From NCBI GenBank assembly GCA_905221605.1, contig CAJNDS010001957.1, positions 506,438 through 570,437 of the forward strand: a DNA stretch of 64,000 nt, read 5' to 3'. The DNA comes from Symbiodinium natans (Eukaryota; Sar; Dinophyceae; Suessiales; Symbiodiniaceae). The notes below the pieces were generated by a model. The model was not told where the DNA came from, did no database searches, and saw nothing but the letters and a program-made list of their open reading frames with translations. How positions within the stretch are numbered: position 1 is the first letter of the stretch; every line of letters begins with the position of its first letter. A program made the position numbers and the translations under genes. Below, piece after piece: positions 22,932 through 33,330 of the stretch.

Positions 22932-23801
22932 ATGGCCCCCCGCGAGTACATCTGTTGCAGTGGTACAAGCTGCACAGGATGGATTTGGGCGGACAAGGCT
23001 AAGCAGAACATGCTCTGCAAGAAATGCAGAACACCCTGAGCAAACAGCATTCGTAAGGCGAGACAGAACTGGAGCCAGTGGAAGCCACAATGGCCTACGG
23101 TCGCTGAGGCAGCTTACTGGCAGCCACCAAAGAAGCCCAAGACTCCGAAAGCACCACTGCCGAACAAGGTCCTGCAAGCCCTTGGAGTGGCGTGGGACAG
23201 TGTGCCTGAAGAGGTGCAAAAGAACCTCAAGGAGGCAGGGTACAAACCACCCAAGGCACAGGTCAAGGAAGAGGTGGACGATCTCACAGACCTGTGCCAG
23301 AAGCATGAAGCCGCCCTGCCGGAGGAGGTCAAAGCCTACCTGAAGGGCCTCAAGGCCAGCCAGGAGGTGACGCCCTCCCAAGCTGCAAGCCAGGCCAGCC
23401 AGAGCTGGCAAAGCGCAGCTGGCAAGCTCAAGCACATTGCTGATCAAAAGATTGGCCTGCAGAAGCGCATTGACATGGCGAAGGAGTCATTAAGGCAGCT
23501 TCTACAAGAAATGATCGTGCTGAATGAGCAGGCTGAGAGGGCACAGAAGGCAGTCGAGGCAAGCTCAGGCCTGCTCAAAGAGAAAGTCTTCTGCGAATCC
23601 GCTGCGGACATGGAGGTCGACAGCATCCTCCATGAACTGGGGGTAAGCCTCAACGAGGAGCAAGAGAAGAAACTCCATGAAATTAAAGCGGAGAGAGAAG
23701 CAAAGAGGCGTCGCACACAGGAGGGCCCCACCCCTCCGGGCCTTGAGGAGCAAACCCAGGAGGGATGCCTCCCGGCAATGCCAATGCCCCGCCGGGGTTA
23801 G
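22932..23801 (+). pseudogene. LINE copy 1 ORF1 with one in-frame stop
   Basis: The frame opens at ATG 22932 (MAPREYICC...). The first 35 codons hold a Cys cluster, CC-x4-C then C-x2-C, that looks zinc-binding. Codon 36 is TGA (23037-23039); copy 2 has TGG (Trp) there, so one base change broke this copy. The rest is open to TAG at 23801. It is Lys/Glu/Gln/Ala-rich, with long helical heptad-like stretches typical of ORF1 RNA-binding, self-associating proteins (PKAQVKEEVDDLTDL, QKRIDMAKESLRQLLQEM) and a basic KAEREAKRRRTQ patch near the end. A protein starting at ATG 23187 could still be made. Confidence 0.7.
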
Positions 23802-23824
23802 GCCCGGTGGCCTAGGGACTCGGC

Positions 23825-25387
23825 GTGTGGGGCCTGGAGCCCCAAAGCAAGGGCCCCACAGAGCCAATGTGCGACCCCAGCCCAGGGCTGGAACACATGC
23901 TGCGAACTGCCCAGCAGTTCCTAGTTGCATGTGCTGACTATTACAAGCGAGGTGCTCACATCAATCTACATGGGAAAAGATTGAGGGAGGCCTTGGGGAA
24001 ACAACTTACTGCAGATAGCAGTGGTTGTGAGCAAGGCTGGCAGAAGCCCAGCCACTTTTGTCGGCCTGGAAAGGAGTCGCCAGAAAGCGTTCCGATCACA
24101 GGGCCAAAGTTTTTCAAGCTGGACCTTACAGATGATGAGGCACCAGCAGACGGCGAACAAATGAAGCCACCGTGGGAGGTGAACCCTGATGGGAACCCTC
24201 TGGTTGCCCAAGGCGCCCCCCCGCCACAATGTAATGATGAAGCCCAGAAGGTGATACCTTCCCTCTGCAGCCCAGATGATTTGTTTTCGGAGATGACATG
24301 GCAGGAGGTGGTCAGCCTCCTGGAAGATCAAGCGAGCCCCTTCCAGGCGAAGGAAGCCACCCTTTTAAGCTTCATCGAAGCCCAAGAGGAGGTGATGGCG
24401 GAGGACTCCCTGGCCTGGGGTTGGTGCAGGATGGTCCTGCATGCCCTGGAGCAAGGAGAGGATGTCACCGGGAAAGCCATCCAACAGGCAAAGGAGGTGA
24501 TAGCCTCTGAGCTCCCAAAGAAGGAAGAGTCCCTGACACCGGAACAGGTGCTGGGTCAGCAGGAACGAGAGGAAGACCTTACACTTACACACGGCGAGGG
24601 CACCGACTCAGAAGAGCCCAGCCATGAGAAGGTTAAACCTTCCGCCTCGCCTGACCAGTATCTAAGTATCATGAGCGCCAATGTCACCAGTTTCAACAAC
24701 GGGGCACTGGAGTGGGTGACCTCCTCCAAAGCCAAGGTGGTGTGTCTGCAGGAAACCCACCTCACACCGGAACTGCTGCATGGCAGGAGAGCCACACTGC
24801 AATCCCTAGGATGGGATCTCTATGCTGAGCCGGCCTCCCTGTCGGACAAGGGCACAAGGTTGGGGGGCACTGCTTGTGCCTTTCCCAAAAATAGCGGAGT
24901 GTGGCAAAAAGCCACCTACCAATGCAAAGGGGCAGGCTACACAGCAGTGGGTCTGAGACAAAGACGGTGGGACTACACGATTGTGTCCCTCTACCTGAGG
25001 GACACGGAAGGCCTAAACGGTCCCACGAATGCAGAGGTGCTATCCTCTCTGGTGGCTTACGTAAGAACCCTCCCGGAACCCTGGATCATCTTGGGGGATT
25101 GGAACCTGGACCCGACTGAAGTTCAGGACACAGCGCTGATTCAGGTGATGAGGGGGCGGATGGTAGCCACTGGAGAGGCTACATGCAACCATGGGGCGGA
25201 ACTGGACTTTGGGGTTGTGAGTAGGAGCCTGGAAGCCCTGGTGGATCTGTGGAAACCACATGCAGCCTTGCACCTCAAAGTCAAGGACGGTGCCAGTGAA
25301 TGGAAGTCCTGGAAACTTCCCCAGTTCCCGAAACTCACCTCAAAAACCAAGAATGGCGAGAGGTCCAACCCTCCCATTTCGCCATAA
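23825..25387 (+). pseudogene. LINE copy 1 ORF2, N-terminal part with AP-type endonuclease
   Basis: The frame starts 24 bases after the ORF1 stop. Residues 1-270 have no family I know. From about residue 276 it is an endonuclease/exonuclease/phosphatase fold: SIMSANVTSFNN, then VVCLQETHL with the metal-binding Glu, then WIILGDWNLDP with the catalytic Asp and Asn, then an ELDFGVVS segment and an AALHLKV segment where the last His motif is expected. In LINEs this enzyme nicks the target to prime reverse transcription. Against copy 2, seven bases are missing near 25343, which shifts the frame and ends this ORF early at 25387. The true continuation lies in another frame at about 25345-25615 (QEDQSTWQLATWAASLEHC). 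Confidence 0.85.
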
Positions 25388-25565
25388 TGGACAGGACCTG
25401 TGCCCAAGAGGACCAGAGCACCTGGCAACTGGCGACCTGGGCGGCCAGCCTGGAGCACTGCCACGAAGCACCGAGAACTGGCAGAGGTTGGTGTGTGCAG
25501 GCCCAATGGGGACCCTTAGTCTTGCAGCGCCCTTCCACTGCCCCCAAAGGCTCTGAAGTGGGCTG

Positions 25566-26939
25566 GTGTGCACGAATGGCCAGAATCCTGGAGGAAGTGC
25601 CCGCCTCCCAGCAGCACCTCCGGACCTAGGCACCCTCCAAGCCTGTCAAGACATTGCTGAAGGAACTGCCTTCCTCACAGAACTGTACCAGCAATGTTCA
25701 GCAACAGAACCACAGTGGCGGTCTTTGAGTGTCGTTGCCAGACACAAGGAGGCGGCCCTTCAGATGCAGAGAGCCAAGGAGCAGCAGGCCCAATACAAGG
25801 ACTGGCTCCAAGCGGGATTAGCGAAAGGGATGAGGCCTCTCTATAGTTCTCTCAAGAAGAGTGAAAGAGTCCTAGATCGGCCCTTCCAAAACCTCCCAGG
25901 CGAAGAGCGCCCAGGGGCTAGGAGGAAGCAGTGGGTCGCAATTTGGGGAGAGGTAGAATGCTCCCCCCCGATAGGCCAGACCCTGCTGGAAGCAGCCAAA
26001 GCCTCCCCGCTGTTCAAAATAACAGCAGAGGTGCTCGAGGCCATCCTCAAGAATGTCACCGACAAGGCAGGAGGTCTTGATGGGCTCACCTATGCTGCCC
26101 TCAACAACCTACCTGCGCCGGCCTATGAGCAGCTCACCCAAGTCCTGAACTTGGCTGAAACCACAGGAGTGGCGCCACAGCACTGGCAGGCGCACCATGT
26201 GGCACTCCTGCCCAAAAATGCTGACATAGAAAGGCCCATAACCCTCACATCCATCACCTACCGGCTTTGGTGTTTCTGCAGAGCACAGGTCGTCAAGAAA
26301 TGGATGCGAGAAACTGCAGAGAGGTTTTCATGGGATAAAGCCTCCCCGGGTAACACTTGTCTAGAAACAGGCATGCAGAGGCTCCTGAGAGGAGAGGTCA
26401 GCCGAGCAGCCAACAAACATGCCTGTGCGGTCCTGTTGGACCTGCAGACGTTCTATGACAGTGTTAATTGGACCAAATTGGAGGAGAGGATAGTGGCGAC
26501 TGGCTTCCCGCCAGCTATAGCCCTCCTGGTCATGCAAGTCTACCGGGGTACGCGATATATTGTGGCGGAGGATCTCCTTTCGGAGGGGATCCTCCCCGCG
26601 AGGGGCATCCTCGCAGGGTGCCCCTTCGCGACAATGATGGCGAGGGTGTACCTCCAACCAATAATGCAAGAAGCCGCTCAGCTCCGAAGTATCACTGCCT
26701 TAGACACCTGGGTAGATGATATCGGAGCGGATTTCGAAGCAAGATATCCTGAGCAGGCGGCATTTGCGGTCTATGAAGGTTACAAAACCCTTCGCCGGCT
26801 TTTGGAAGGTAGCGACCTCCGTCTGTCCCTCAAGAAAACCGGCTTCCTGTGCACCACCGCGGAAGCCAGAAGGGAACTACAGAAGCTGCGCAAAGACGGG
26901 GACCCAGCTATCTGCGATAGTATGAAAGACTTGACTTAG
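25566..26939 (+). pseudogene. LINE copy 1 reverse transcriptase segment
   Basis: RT motifs are in order: KNADIERPITLTSITYRLW (residues about 217-235), motif A LLDLQTFYDSV (about 289-299), motif B GILAGCPFATMMARVY (about 345-360), motif C TWVDDIG (about 381-387) and LSLKKTGFL after it. The two Asp of VDD at 26715-26720 and the motif A Asp are present, so the catalytic core looks intact. Motif B has GCPFA where most LINEs have QGDPLSP. A one-base deletion near 25617 separates it from the endonuclease, and a five-base tandem duplication near 26931 (GACTTGACTT) ends the frame. Copy 2 has neither change. Confidence 0.85.
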
Positions 26940-26977
26940 GCCTGGACTGTGCCCTAGGTCGGGTCCGAAGGGTCAAG

Positions 26978-29056
26978 GTGCAAAGAGCCCGCAGGCACAA
27001 AGCGGGCCAACGGCAGAAGAAGTTGAAACAACTGAGAGTCCCGAGTGTGCCGGCCAACGTCCGCCTCTTCAGAGGAGGGGTGGCCTCCGTCCTTACTTGG
27101 GGCCACCAAGCCCAGGGAATGCCACCCACCCGGAGACAGAAGCTCCGGACTGCCTTGGCTGAGCAGTGTGGCAGACAGAAAATGGGCAACCTAGAGGTGG
27201 CTCTGTCCTCTGTAGGAGACAGGTACCAGGATCCGGGTCGCACTATGATGGTCCAGCAAGTTGAAGCCTGGTTCCAGCTCAAGAAGAGGTGGGCCGGCAA
27301 GGAAGATCTGCTGGAAAGAACCTGGGGCCTCACAGTCCAAAAGCTGGAAGAAGCCAGCAGCCGGTGGCAACTGGTTAAGGGCCCTCTGGCAGCCACAGTT
27401 GCATACCTGCTTGACCTGGGTTGGCAGCCCAGAGACAGTGATGAGTGGCTGGATACCCTGGGCAAGCAGGAGTGTCGTGTCCTTGACCTCCTCCAGCAAA
27501 CTTATCAGGAAGACGTAGACCGCCGTATCGCCACCGGCCTCGCTGCTCCTGAGCTCAAGGGGGGAATTGACTGGACGGTAGGGAGGAAACTGTTGGGGGG
27601 CCCAAAGAAAGAAGGGCGAACCACGAAAGCAGCTGCCCTGAGATGTGTTTGGCAGGGTGCCCTGGTGTGCAGCCAAAACTCTGCTGTCAAAGTGTGCCCC
27701 CGGTGTCACCAGGAAGCGGACTGGGAGCATGTGCTCTTGGATTGTGCTTGGTGGGAAGCCCAGAACTGGGAATTGCCAACATGGTTCCAAGAAGGCAGGG
27801 CCCAAGGCCCGAGATCGCTGTGGACCAGGGGCCTCCCGCCCAAACCTGAATGGCAGGTACCATCTCCTCAAGAAGACAATCCCATCTTTTTGGGTATATG
27901 GGCTGACAAAGAGCCCCTCAGCGACCCGGAGCTTGTTTATGGCACAGATGCTAGTGGTGGCCCCTTCACGGCGGACCCGAGACTCCGGAAGGTAGCCTAC
28001 GCAGTGGTAGCCTGCAAGAAACAGGGCCAGGAATATGTCCAGGTCGGAGCAATCGTAGGCCAAGTCCCTGGACCACAGACTGTTTTTCGGGGGGAGATGT
28101 ATGCAGTCTTGCAACTGGCCCGATATACCGAAGGCCCTATTGACACGACACTAGACTGCCTTGGTGTCCCGAAACGAGTCCGCAGCCCAAAGCCGGGTAA
28201 AACCCACGGTGACATCTGGTGGGAGCTGCAAGCCACAGATGTCAACCGCCTCAAAATGAAATGGGTTCCGTCCCATGTTTCAGAGGAGGAGTTCCTCCGG
28301 AAGGTGGGTGCGGAAAACTCGTGGAGACAGCAGGTCAATGACCTGGCGGATAAGCTGTGTGGGGAAAAAGCGGCCGAGCTGGCCCACCCTGATACCCGGG
28401 CAGCCAGTCAGTACCAGGACCATTGCAGCAAAAAAGCACAAGAATTCCTGGCGAGCAGGGCGGAAAAGATCCTTACTGCCATTGGGGAAAATCAGCACCC
28501 AGTGTATAAGGTCTTCCTGCAGGAAAAGCAGGCTCGCAAGAGCAACGAGGTCACCTCCAGGCCCTGCAAAAAGCGCATTGGCTCCAACATAGGGAGAGGC
28601 CACATCACCACCCAACAGGAATGGTTCCAGGAGCTGGTCCGGACCAAACCTGTGCATGCGTGGGAATGGGAAGGTCTCAACCTCCGGTGTGCTCAGTGTC
28701 AACTTAAACTCCTGCACACAAAGAACCGCAAAACCTTGGAAGCACTGGCAGCGCACCAATGCACACACCAAGGCAGAGTGACGGTTGAAGGGGTACATGT
28801 TACACATGTTTTAAAACTGCTAGGGGACAGACAACTGTGGGTCTGCGAAGGTTGTGGTGGACAGTTGTCCTTGAAGACTAAAAATGTTTCGCAAAAACTT
28901 TCAGTTGCATGCAGTTTTAAAAAGGACCCCAGGTGCAAGGCGCAGTTTAAGCCCGAGCCAACCAATGCCATCCGCAGCCTCTTTCAGCAGGTGCAAGGGA
29001 CAGCCCAAGTTGCAGCAGACCCCCTGTGCAAAATCCCTGAAGGCACCGGCAGCTGA
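26978..29056 (+). pseudogene. LINE copy 1 ORF2 C-terminus: CCHC knuckle, RNase H, Cys-rich tail
   Basis: This 692-residue open frame is the continuation of ORF2. A zinc knuckle, CPRCHQEADWEHVLLDC (C-x2-C-x7-H-x4-C), sits at about residues 239-255. An RNase H domain follows: YGTDASGG (first Asp), VFRGEMYAVL (Glu), a TLDCLGV segment, KWVPSHVS and VNDLADKL (last Asp). It would remove element RNA after first-strand synthesis. The last 150 residues hold further Cys/His groups (LRCAQC...HQC, WVCEGCGGQ, FKKDPRC) that look like an extra zinc-binding module. The frame is long and open, although it is cut off from the RT by the upstream duplication. Compared with copy 2 it lacks about ten residues near 27460. 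Confidence 0.85.
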
Positions 29057-29480
29057 ACAAACCTAGGAGGTTGCATCCTCCCAGTGAGGATAAAGTGAAG
29101 GTCATCCTCGCTACCAGAGAAACCACCCCTGACCGCCTCCCTCTAACAGCCTGCACAGGGTGCACCAAAGGCCTTGAGGGACCCTTTGTCAGGAGGTTCC
29201 TCTCATGAGGTATCAGCCTCTGGTAGCATCCCAAAGAGGATGATAAGCTGAGGTTCATCCTCGCTGCCAGAGAACACACCCCTGGCCGATTTCCTCTCAC
29301 GGTTTGCGCCCAGTGCACCAGAAACCTGAGGAACGTTTTGCCAGGAGGTTCATTCCTCTCATGAGGTACAACCTCTGGTAGCATCCCAAAGAGGATGGTA
29401 GCTTAGGAGGAGGTGTTGTTCCTCCCCCTGTACCATAGGGCCAAGAGGGCCATCAGATGTGCCAGTACAGAGGCACGGTT
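29057..29480 (+). repeat. LINE copy 1 3' region with internal repeat units
   Basis: Begins CCTAGGAGGTTGCATCCTCC and contains diverged units of about 153 bp (landmark CATCCTCGCT(A/G)CCAGAG at about 29102 and 29255). It ends with GGCCAAGAGGGCCATCAG. The same region closes copies 2 and 3. Here the last 50 bases and the A-tract are missing, because the sequence switches to copy 2 at about 29490. Confidence 0.8.
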
Positions 29481-29499
29481 TTAACACCAAGGAGGTGCC

Positions 29500-30375
29500 C
29501 CCCGCGAGTACATCTGTTGCAGTGGCAAAAGCTGCACAGGATGGATTTGGGCGGACAAGGCTCAGCCGCACATGCACTGCAAGAAATGCAGAACGCCCTG
29601 GGCAAACAGCATTCGACAGGCGAGACAGAATTGGAGCCAGTGGAAGCCACAATGGCCCACAGTGGCTGAGGCAGCTTACTGGCAGCCGCCAAAGAAGCCC
29701 AAGCCTCCGAAGACACCACTGCCGAACAAGGTCCTGCAAAAGAAACCACCCAAGGCACAGGTCAAAGAAGAGGTGGACGACCTCACAGACCTGTGCCAGA
29801 AGCATGAAGCCGCCCTGCCGGAGGAGGTCAAAGCCTACCTGAAAGGCCTCAAGGCCAGCCAGGAGGTTATGCCCTCCCAAGCTGCGAGCCAGGCCAGCCA
29901 GAGCTGGCAAAGTGCAGCTGGCAAGCTCAAGCACATTGCTGATCAAAAGATTGGCCTGCAGAAGCGTGTCGACATGGCGAAGGAGTCATTAAGACAGCTT
30001 CTACAAGAAATGATCGTGCTGAATGAGCAAGCTGAGAGGGCACAGAAGGCAGTAGAGGCAAGCTCAGGCCTACTCAAAGAGAAAGTCTTCTGCGAATCCG
30101 CTGCGGACATGGAGGTCGACAGCATCCTCCATGAGTTGGGGGTAAGCTTCAACGAGGAGCAAGAAAAGAAACTCCATGAGATTAAAGCGGAGCGAGAAGC
30201 AAAGAGGCGTCGCACACAGGAGGGCCTTGAGGAGCACACCCAGGAGGGGATGCCAATGCCCCGCCGGGGCTGGGCCCGGTGGCCTAGGGACTCGGCGTGT
30301 GGGGCCTGGAGCCCCAAAGCAAGGGCCCCACAGAGCCAATGTGCGACCCCAGCCCAGGGCTGGAACACATGCTGA
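29500..30375 (+). CDS. LINE copy 2 ORF1, start lost
   Basis: Homologous to copy 1 ORF1. The codon equivalent to the copy 1 ATG reads GGT here because the sequence joins the tail of copy 1. The first available ATG is at 29572, inside the Cys cluster. Codon 36 is Trp (TGG) and the frame is open to 30375, overlapping the ORF2 start by 79 bases because the copy 1 terminator TAG is TGG here. A block of about 23 residues (the ALGVAWDSVPEEVQ region of copy 1) is missing near 29740. The protein is predicted to be helical and RNA-binding, as in copy 1. Confidence 0.65.
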   Translation, partial: PREYICCSGKSCTGWIWADKAQPHMHCKKCRTPWANSIRQARQNWSQWKPQWPTVAEAAYWQPPKKPKPPKTPLPNKVLQKKPPKAQVKEEVDDLTDLCQKHEAALPEEVKAYLKGLKASQEVMPSQAASQASQSWQSAAGKLKHIADQKIGLQKRVDMAKESLRQLLQEMIVLNEQAERAQKAVEASSGLLKEKVFCESAADMEVDSILHELGVSFNEEQEKKLHEIKAEREAKRRRTQEGLEEHTQEGMPMPRRGWARWPRDSACGAWSPKARAPQSQCATPAQGWNTC

Positions 30376-32116
30376 GAACTGCCCAGCAGTTCCTGGTTGC
30401 GTGTGCTGAATACTATAAGCAAGGTGCTCACATCAATCTACATGGGAAAAGATTGAGGGAGGCCTTGGGGAAGCAACTTACTGCAGCTAGCAGTGGTTGT
30501 GAGCAAGGCTGGCAGAAGCCCAGCCACTTTTGTCGGCCTGGAAAGGAGTCGCCAGAAAGCGTTCCAATCACAGGACCAAAGTTTTTCAAGCTGGACCTTA
30601 CTGATGATGAGGCACCAGCAGACGACGAACAAATGAAGCCACTGTGGGAGGTGAACCAACCCTCTGGTTACCCCAGACCCCCCCCCACCACACAGGCATG
30701 ATGAAGCTCAGAAGGTGAAACCTTCCCCCTGCAGCCCAGAGGAACTGGGTTCGGAGATGACATGGCAGGAGGTGGTCAGCCTCCTGGAAGACCACGAGAG
30801 CCCCTTCCAGGCGAAGGAAGCCACCCTCTTAAGCTTCATCGAAGCCCAAGAGGAGGTGATGGCGGAGGACTCCCTGGCCTGGGGTTGGTGCAGGATGGTC
30901 CTGCAAGCCCTAGAGCAAGGAGAGGATGTCATAGGCAAAGGAGGTGATAAATTGTGAGCTTTCCAAAAGAGAGGAACCCCTGCCACCGAAGAAGGTGCTG
31001 GGCCAGCAGGACCGGGAGGACGACCTTGTGCGTGGCGAGGGCACCGACTCAGAAGCGCCCAGCCAAGAGAAGGTTAAGCCTTCCGCCTCGCCTGACCAGT
31101 ATCTCAGCATCATGAGCGCCAATGTCACCAGTTTCAACAACGGGGCGTTGGAGTGGGTAACCTCCTCCAAAGCCAAGGTGGTGTGCCTGCAGGAAACCCA
31201 CCTCACACCGGAATTGCTGCATGGGAGGAGAGCCACACTGCAATCCCTAGGATGGGATCTCTATGCTGAGCCGGCCTCCCTGTCGGACAAAGGCACAAGG
31301 TTAGGGGGCACTGCCTGTGCCTTTCCCAAAAATAGCGGCGTGTGGCAAAAAGCCACCTACCAATGCAAAGGGGCGGGCTACACAGCCGTGGGTCTGAGGC
31401 AAAGACGGTGGGACTACACGATTGTGTCCCTCTACCTGAGGGACACAGAAGGCCTGAATGGTCCCACAAATGCGGAGGTGCTATCCTCTCTGGTGGCTTT
31501 CGTAAGAACCCTCCCAGAGCCCTGGATCATCTTGGGGGACTGGAACCTGGACCCGACTGAAGTTCAGGACACAGCGCTGATTCAGGTGATGAGGGGGAGA
31601 ATGATAGCCACTGGAGAAGCTACTTGCAACCATGGAGCGGAGCTGGATTTTGGGGTAGTGAGTAGGAGCCTGGAAGCCCTGGGGGAGCTGTCTGCAGTCC
31701 CGTGGAAGCCCCATGCTGCCTTGCACCTCAAAGTCAAGGACGGTGCCAGCGAATGGAAATCCTGGAAACTTCCCCAGTTCCCGAAACTCACAGCAGACCT
31801 CAAAAACCAGGAATGGCAAGAGGTCCAACCCTCCCACTTCGCCATAATGGACCGGACCTGTGCCCAAGAGGACCAGAGCACCTGGCAGCTGGCGACCTGG
31901 GCGGCCAGCCTGGAGCATTGCCACGAAGCTCCGAGGACTGGCAGAGGGTGGTGTGTGCAGGCCCAATGGGGACCCTTAGTCTTACAGCTTCCTTCCACTG
32001 CCCCCAAAGGCTCTGAAGTGGGCTGGTGGGCATGCCAGAATCCTGGAAGAGGTGCCGGCCTCCCAGCAGCACCTGCCGGACCTAGGCAATCTCCCAGCCT
32101 GCCCAGACATTGCTGA
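30297..32116 (+). pseudogene. LINE copy 2 ORF2 N-terminus with endonuclease, three frames
   Basis: Three consecutive frames carry the ORF2 start: 30297-30701, about 30715-30957 and 30944-32116. The third holds the full endonuclease with SIMSANVTSFNN, VVCLQETHL, ILGDWNLDP and ELDFGVVS. The QEDQSTWQLATW linker, frame-broken in copy 1, is continuous here. Two indels near 30690 and 30940 and another near 32036 break the ORF. Confidence 0.8.
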
Positions 32117-33330
32117 AGGTGCTGCCTTCCTCACCGAACTGTCCCGGCAATGCTCAGCAACAGCACCACAGTGGCGCTCCTTGAGTGTTGTGGCCAGACA
32201 CAAGGAGGCGGCCCTCCAAATGCACAGAGCCAAGGAACAGCAAGCCCAGTACAAGGACTGGCTCCAAGCGGGATTAGCGAAAGGGCTGAGACCTCTGTAC
32301 AGGTCTCTCAAGAGACCTGGATCGGCCCTTCCAAAACCTCCCTGGAGAAGAGCGCAGGGGCCAGAAGGAAGCAATGGGTCGCTATTTGGGGAGAGGTAGA
32401 GGTTTCCCCCCCGATTGGCCAGACCTTACTGGATGCGGCAAAGTCCTCCCCAGATAACAGCAGACGGGCTTGAGGCCATCCTAAAGAATGTCACAGACAA
32501 AGCAGGAGGTCTCGATGGGCTCACCTATGCTGCCCTCCCTGGACCGGCCTATGAGCAGCTCACCCAAGCCCTGAACTTGGCTGAAGCCACAGGAGTGGCG
32601 CCACAGCACTGGCAGGCGCACCATGTGGCCCTCCTGCCCAAAAATGCTGACATAGAAAGGCCTATAACCCTCACATCCATCACCTATCGGCTCTGGTGCT
32701 TCTGCAGAGCGTAGGTCGTAAAGAAATGGATGCGAGAAACTGCAGCGCAGTTCCCATGGGATAAAGCCTCCCCAGGCAACACCTGTCTAGAAACAGGCAT
32801 GCAGAGACTCCTGAGAGGAGAAGTTAGCCGCGCGGCTAACAAACATGCCTGTGCAGTCCTTTTGGACCTGCAGACTGACCGGCTTCCCGCCAGCTATAGC
32901 CCTCCTGGTCATGCAAGTCTACCGGGGAACGCGATATCTCGTGGCAGAGGATCTCCTTTCGGAGGGGATCCTCCCTGCGAGGGGCATCCTAGCAGGGTGC
33001 CCTTTCGCAACAATGATGGCCAGGGTTTACCTCCAGCCAATAATGCAAGAAGCCGCTCAGCTCCACAGTATCACCGCCCTGGACACCTGGGTGGATGATA
33101 TTGGAGCGGATTTCGAAGCGCGACATCCCGAGCAGGCAGCATGTGCGGTCTATGAAGGTTACAAAACCCTTCGCCGGCTTTTGGAAGGTAGTGACCTCCG
33201 CTTGTCCCTGAAGAAAACAGGCTTCCTGTGCACCACTGCAGAAGCCAGAAGGGAACTACAAAAGCTGCGCAAAGATGGGGACCCGGCCATATGTGACAGC
33301 ATGAAGGACTTAGGCCTGGACTGTGCCCTG
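32052..33330 (+). pseudogene. LINE copy 2 reverse transcriptase, catalytic block deleted
   Basis: RT segments continue in changing frames, with a TAG at 32713-32715 where copy 1 has CAG (Gln). Next to motif A, about 50 bases present in copy 1 (the FYDSVNWTKLEERIVATG coding stretch) are gone: LLDLQT is followed directly by the next block. This removes the YD part of motif A and shifts the frame. Motif B (GILAGCPFAT) and motif C (TWVDDIG) are still present downstream. The enzyme would be inactive. Confidence 0.8.

Larger units (their letters stand above)
22813..29480 (+). mobile_element. LINE (non-LTR retrotransposon) copy 1, near full length
   Basis: A 120-bp leader is followed by ORF1, then ORF2 with endonuclease, RT, CCHC knuckle, RNase H and a Cys-rich tail, then a 3' region of repeated units. 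The domain order marks an AP-endonuclease LINE of the RNase H-bearing type. The reading frames are broken at ORF1 codon 36 and at three places in ORF2, so this copy cannot act alone. Its 3' end lacks the final A-tract and runs straight into the ORF1 region of copy 2. Confidence 0.85.
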
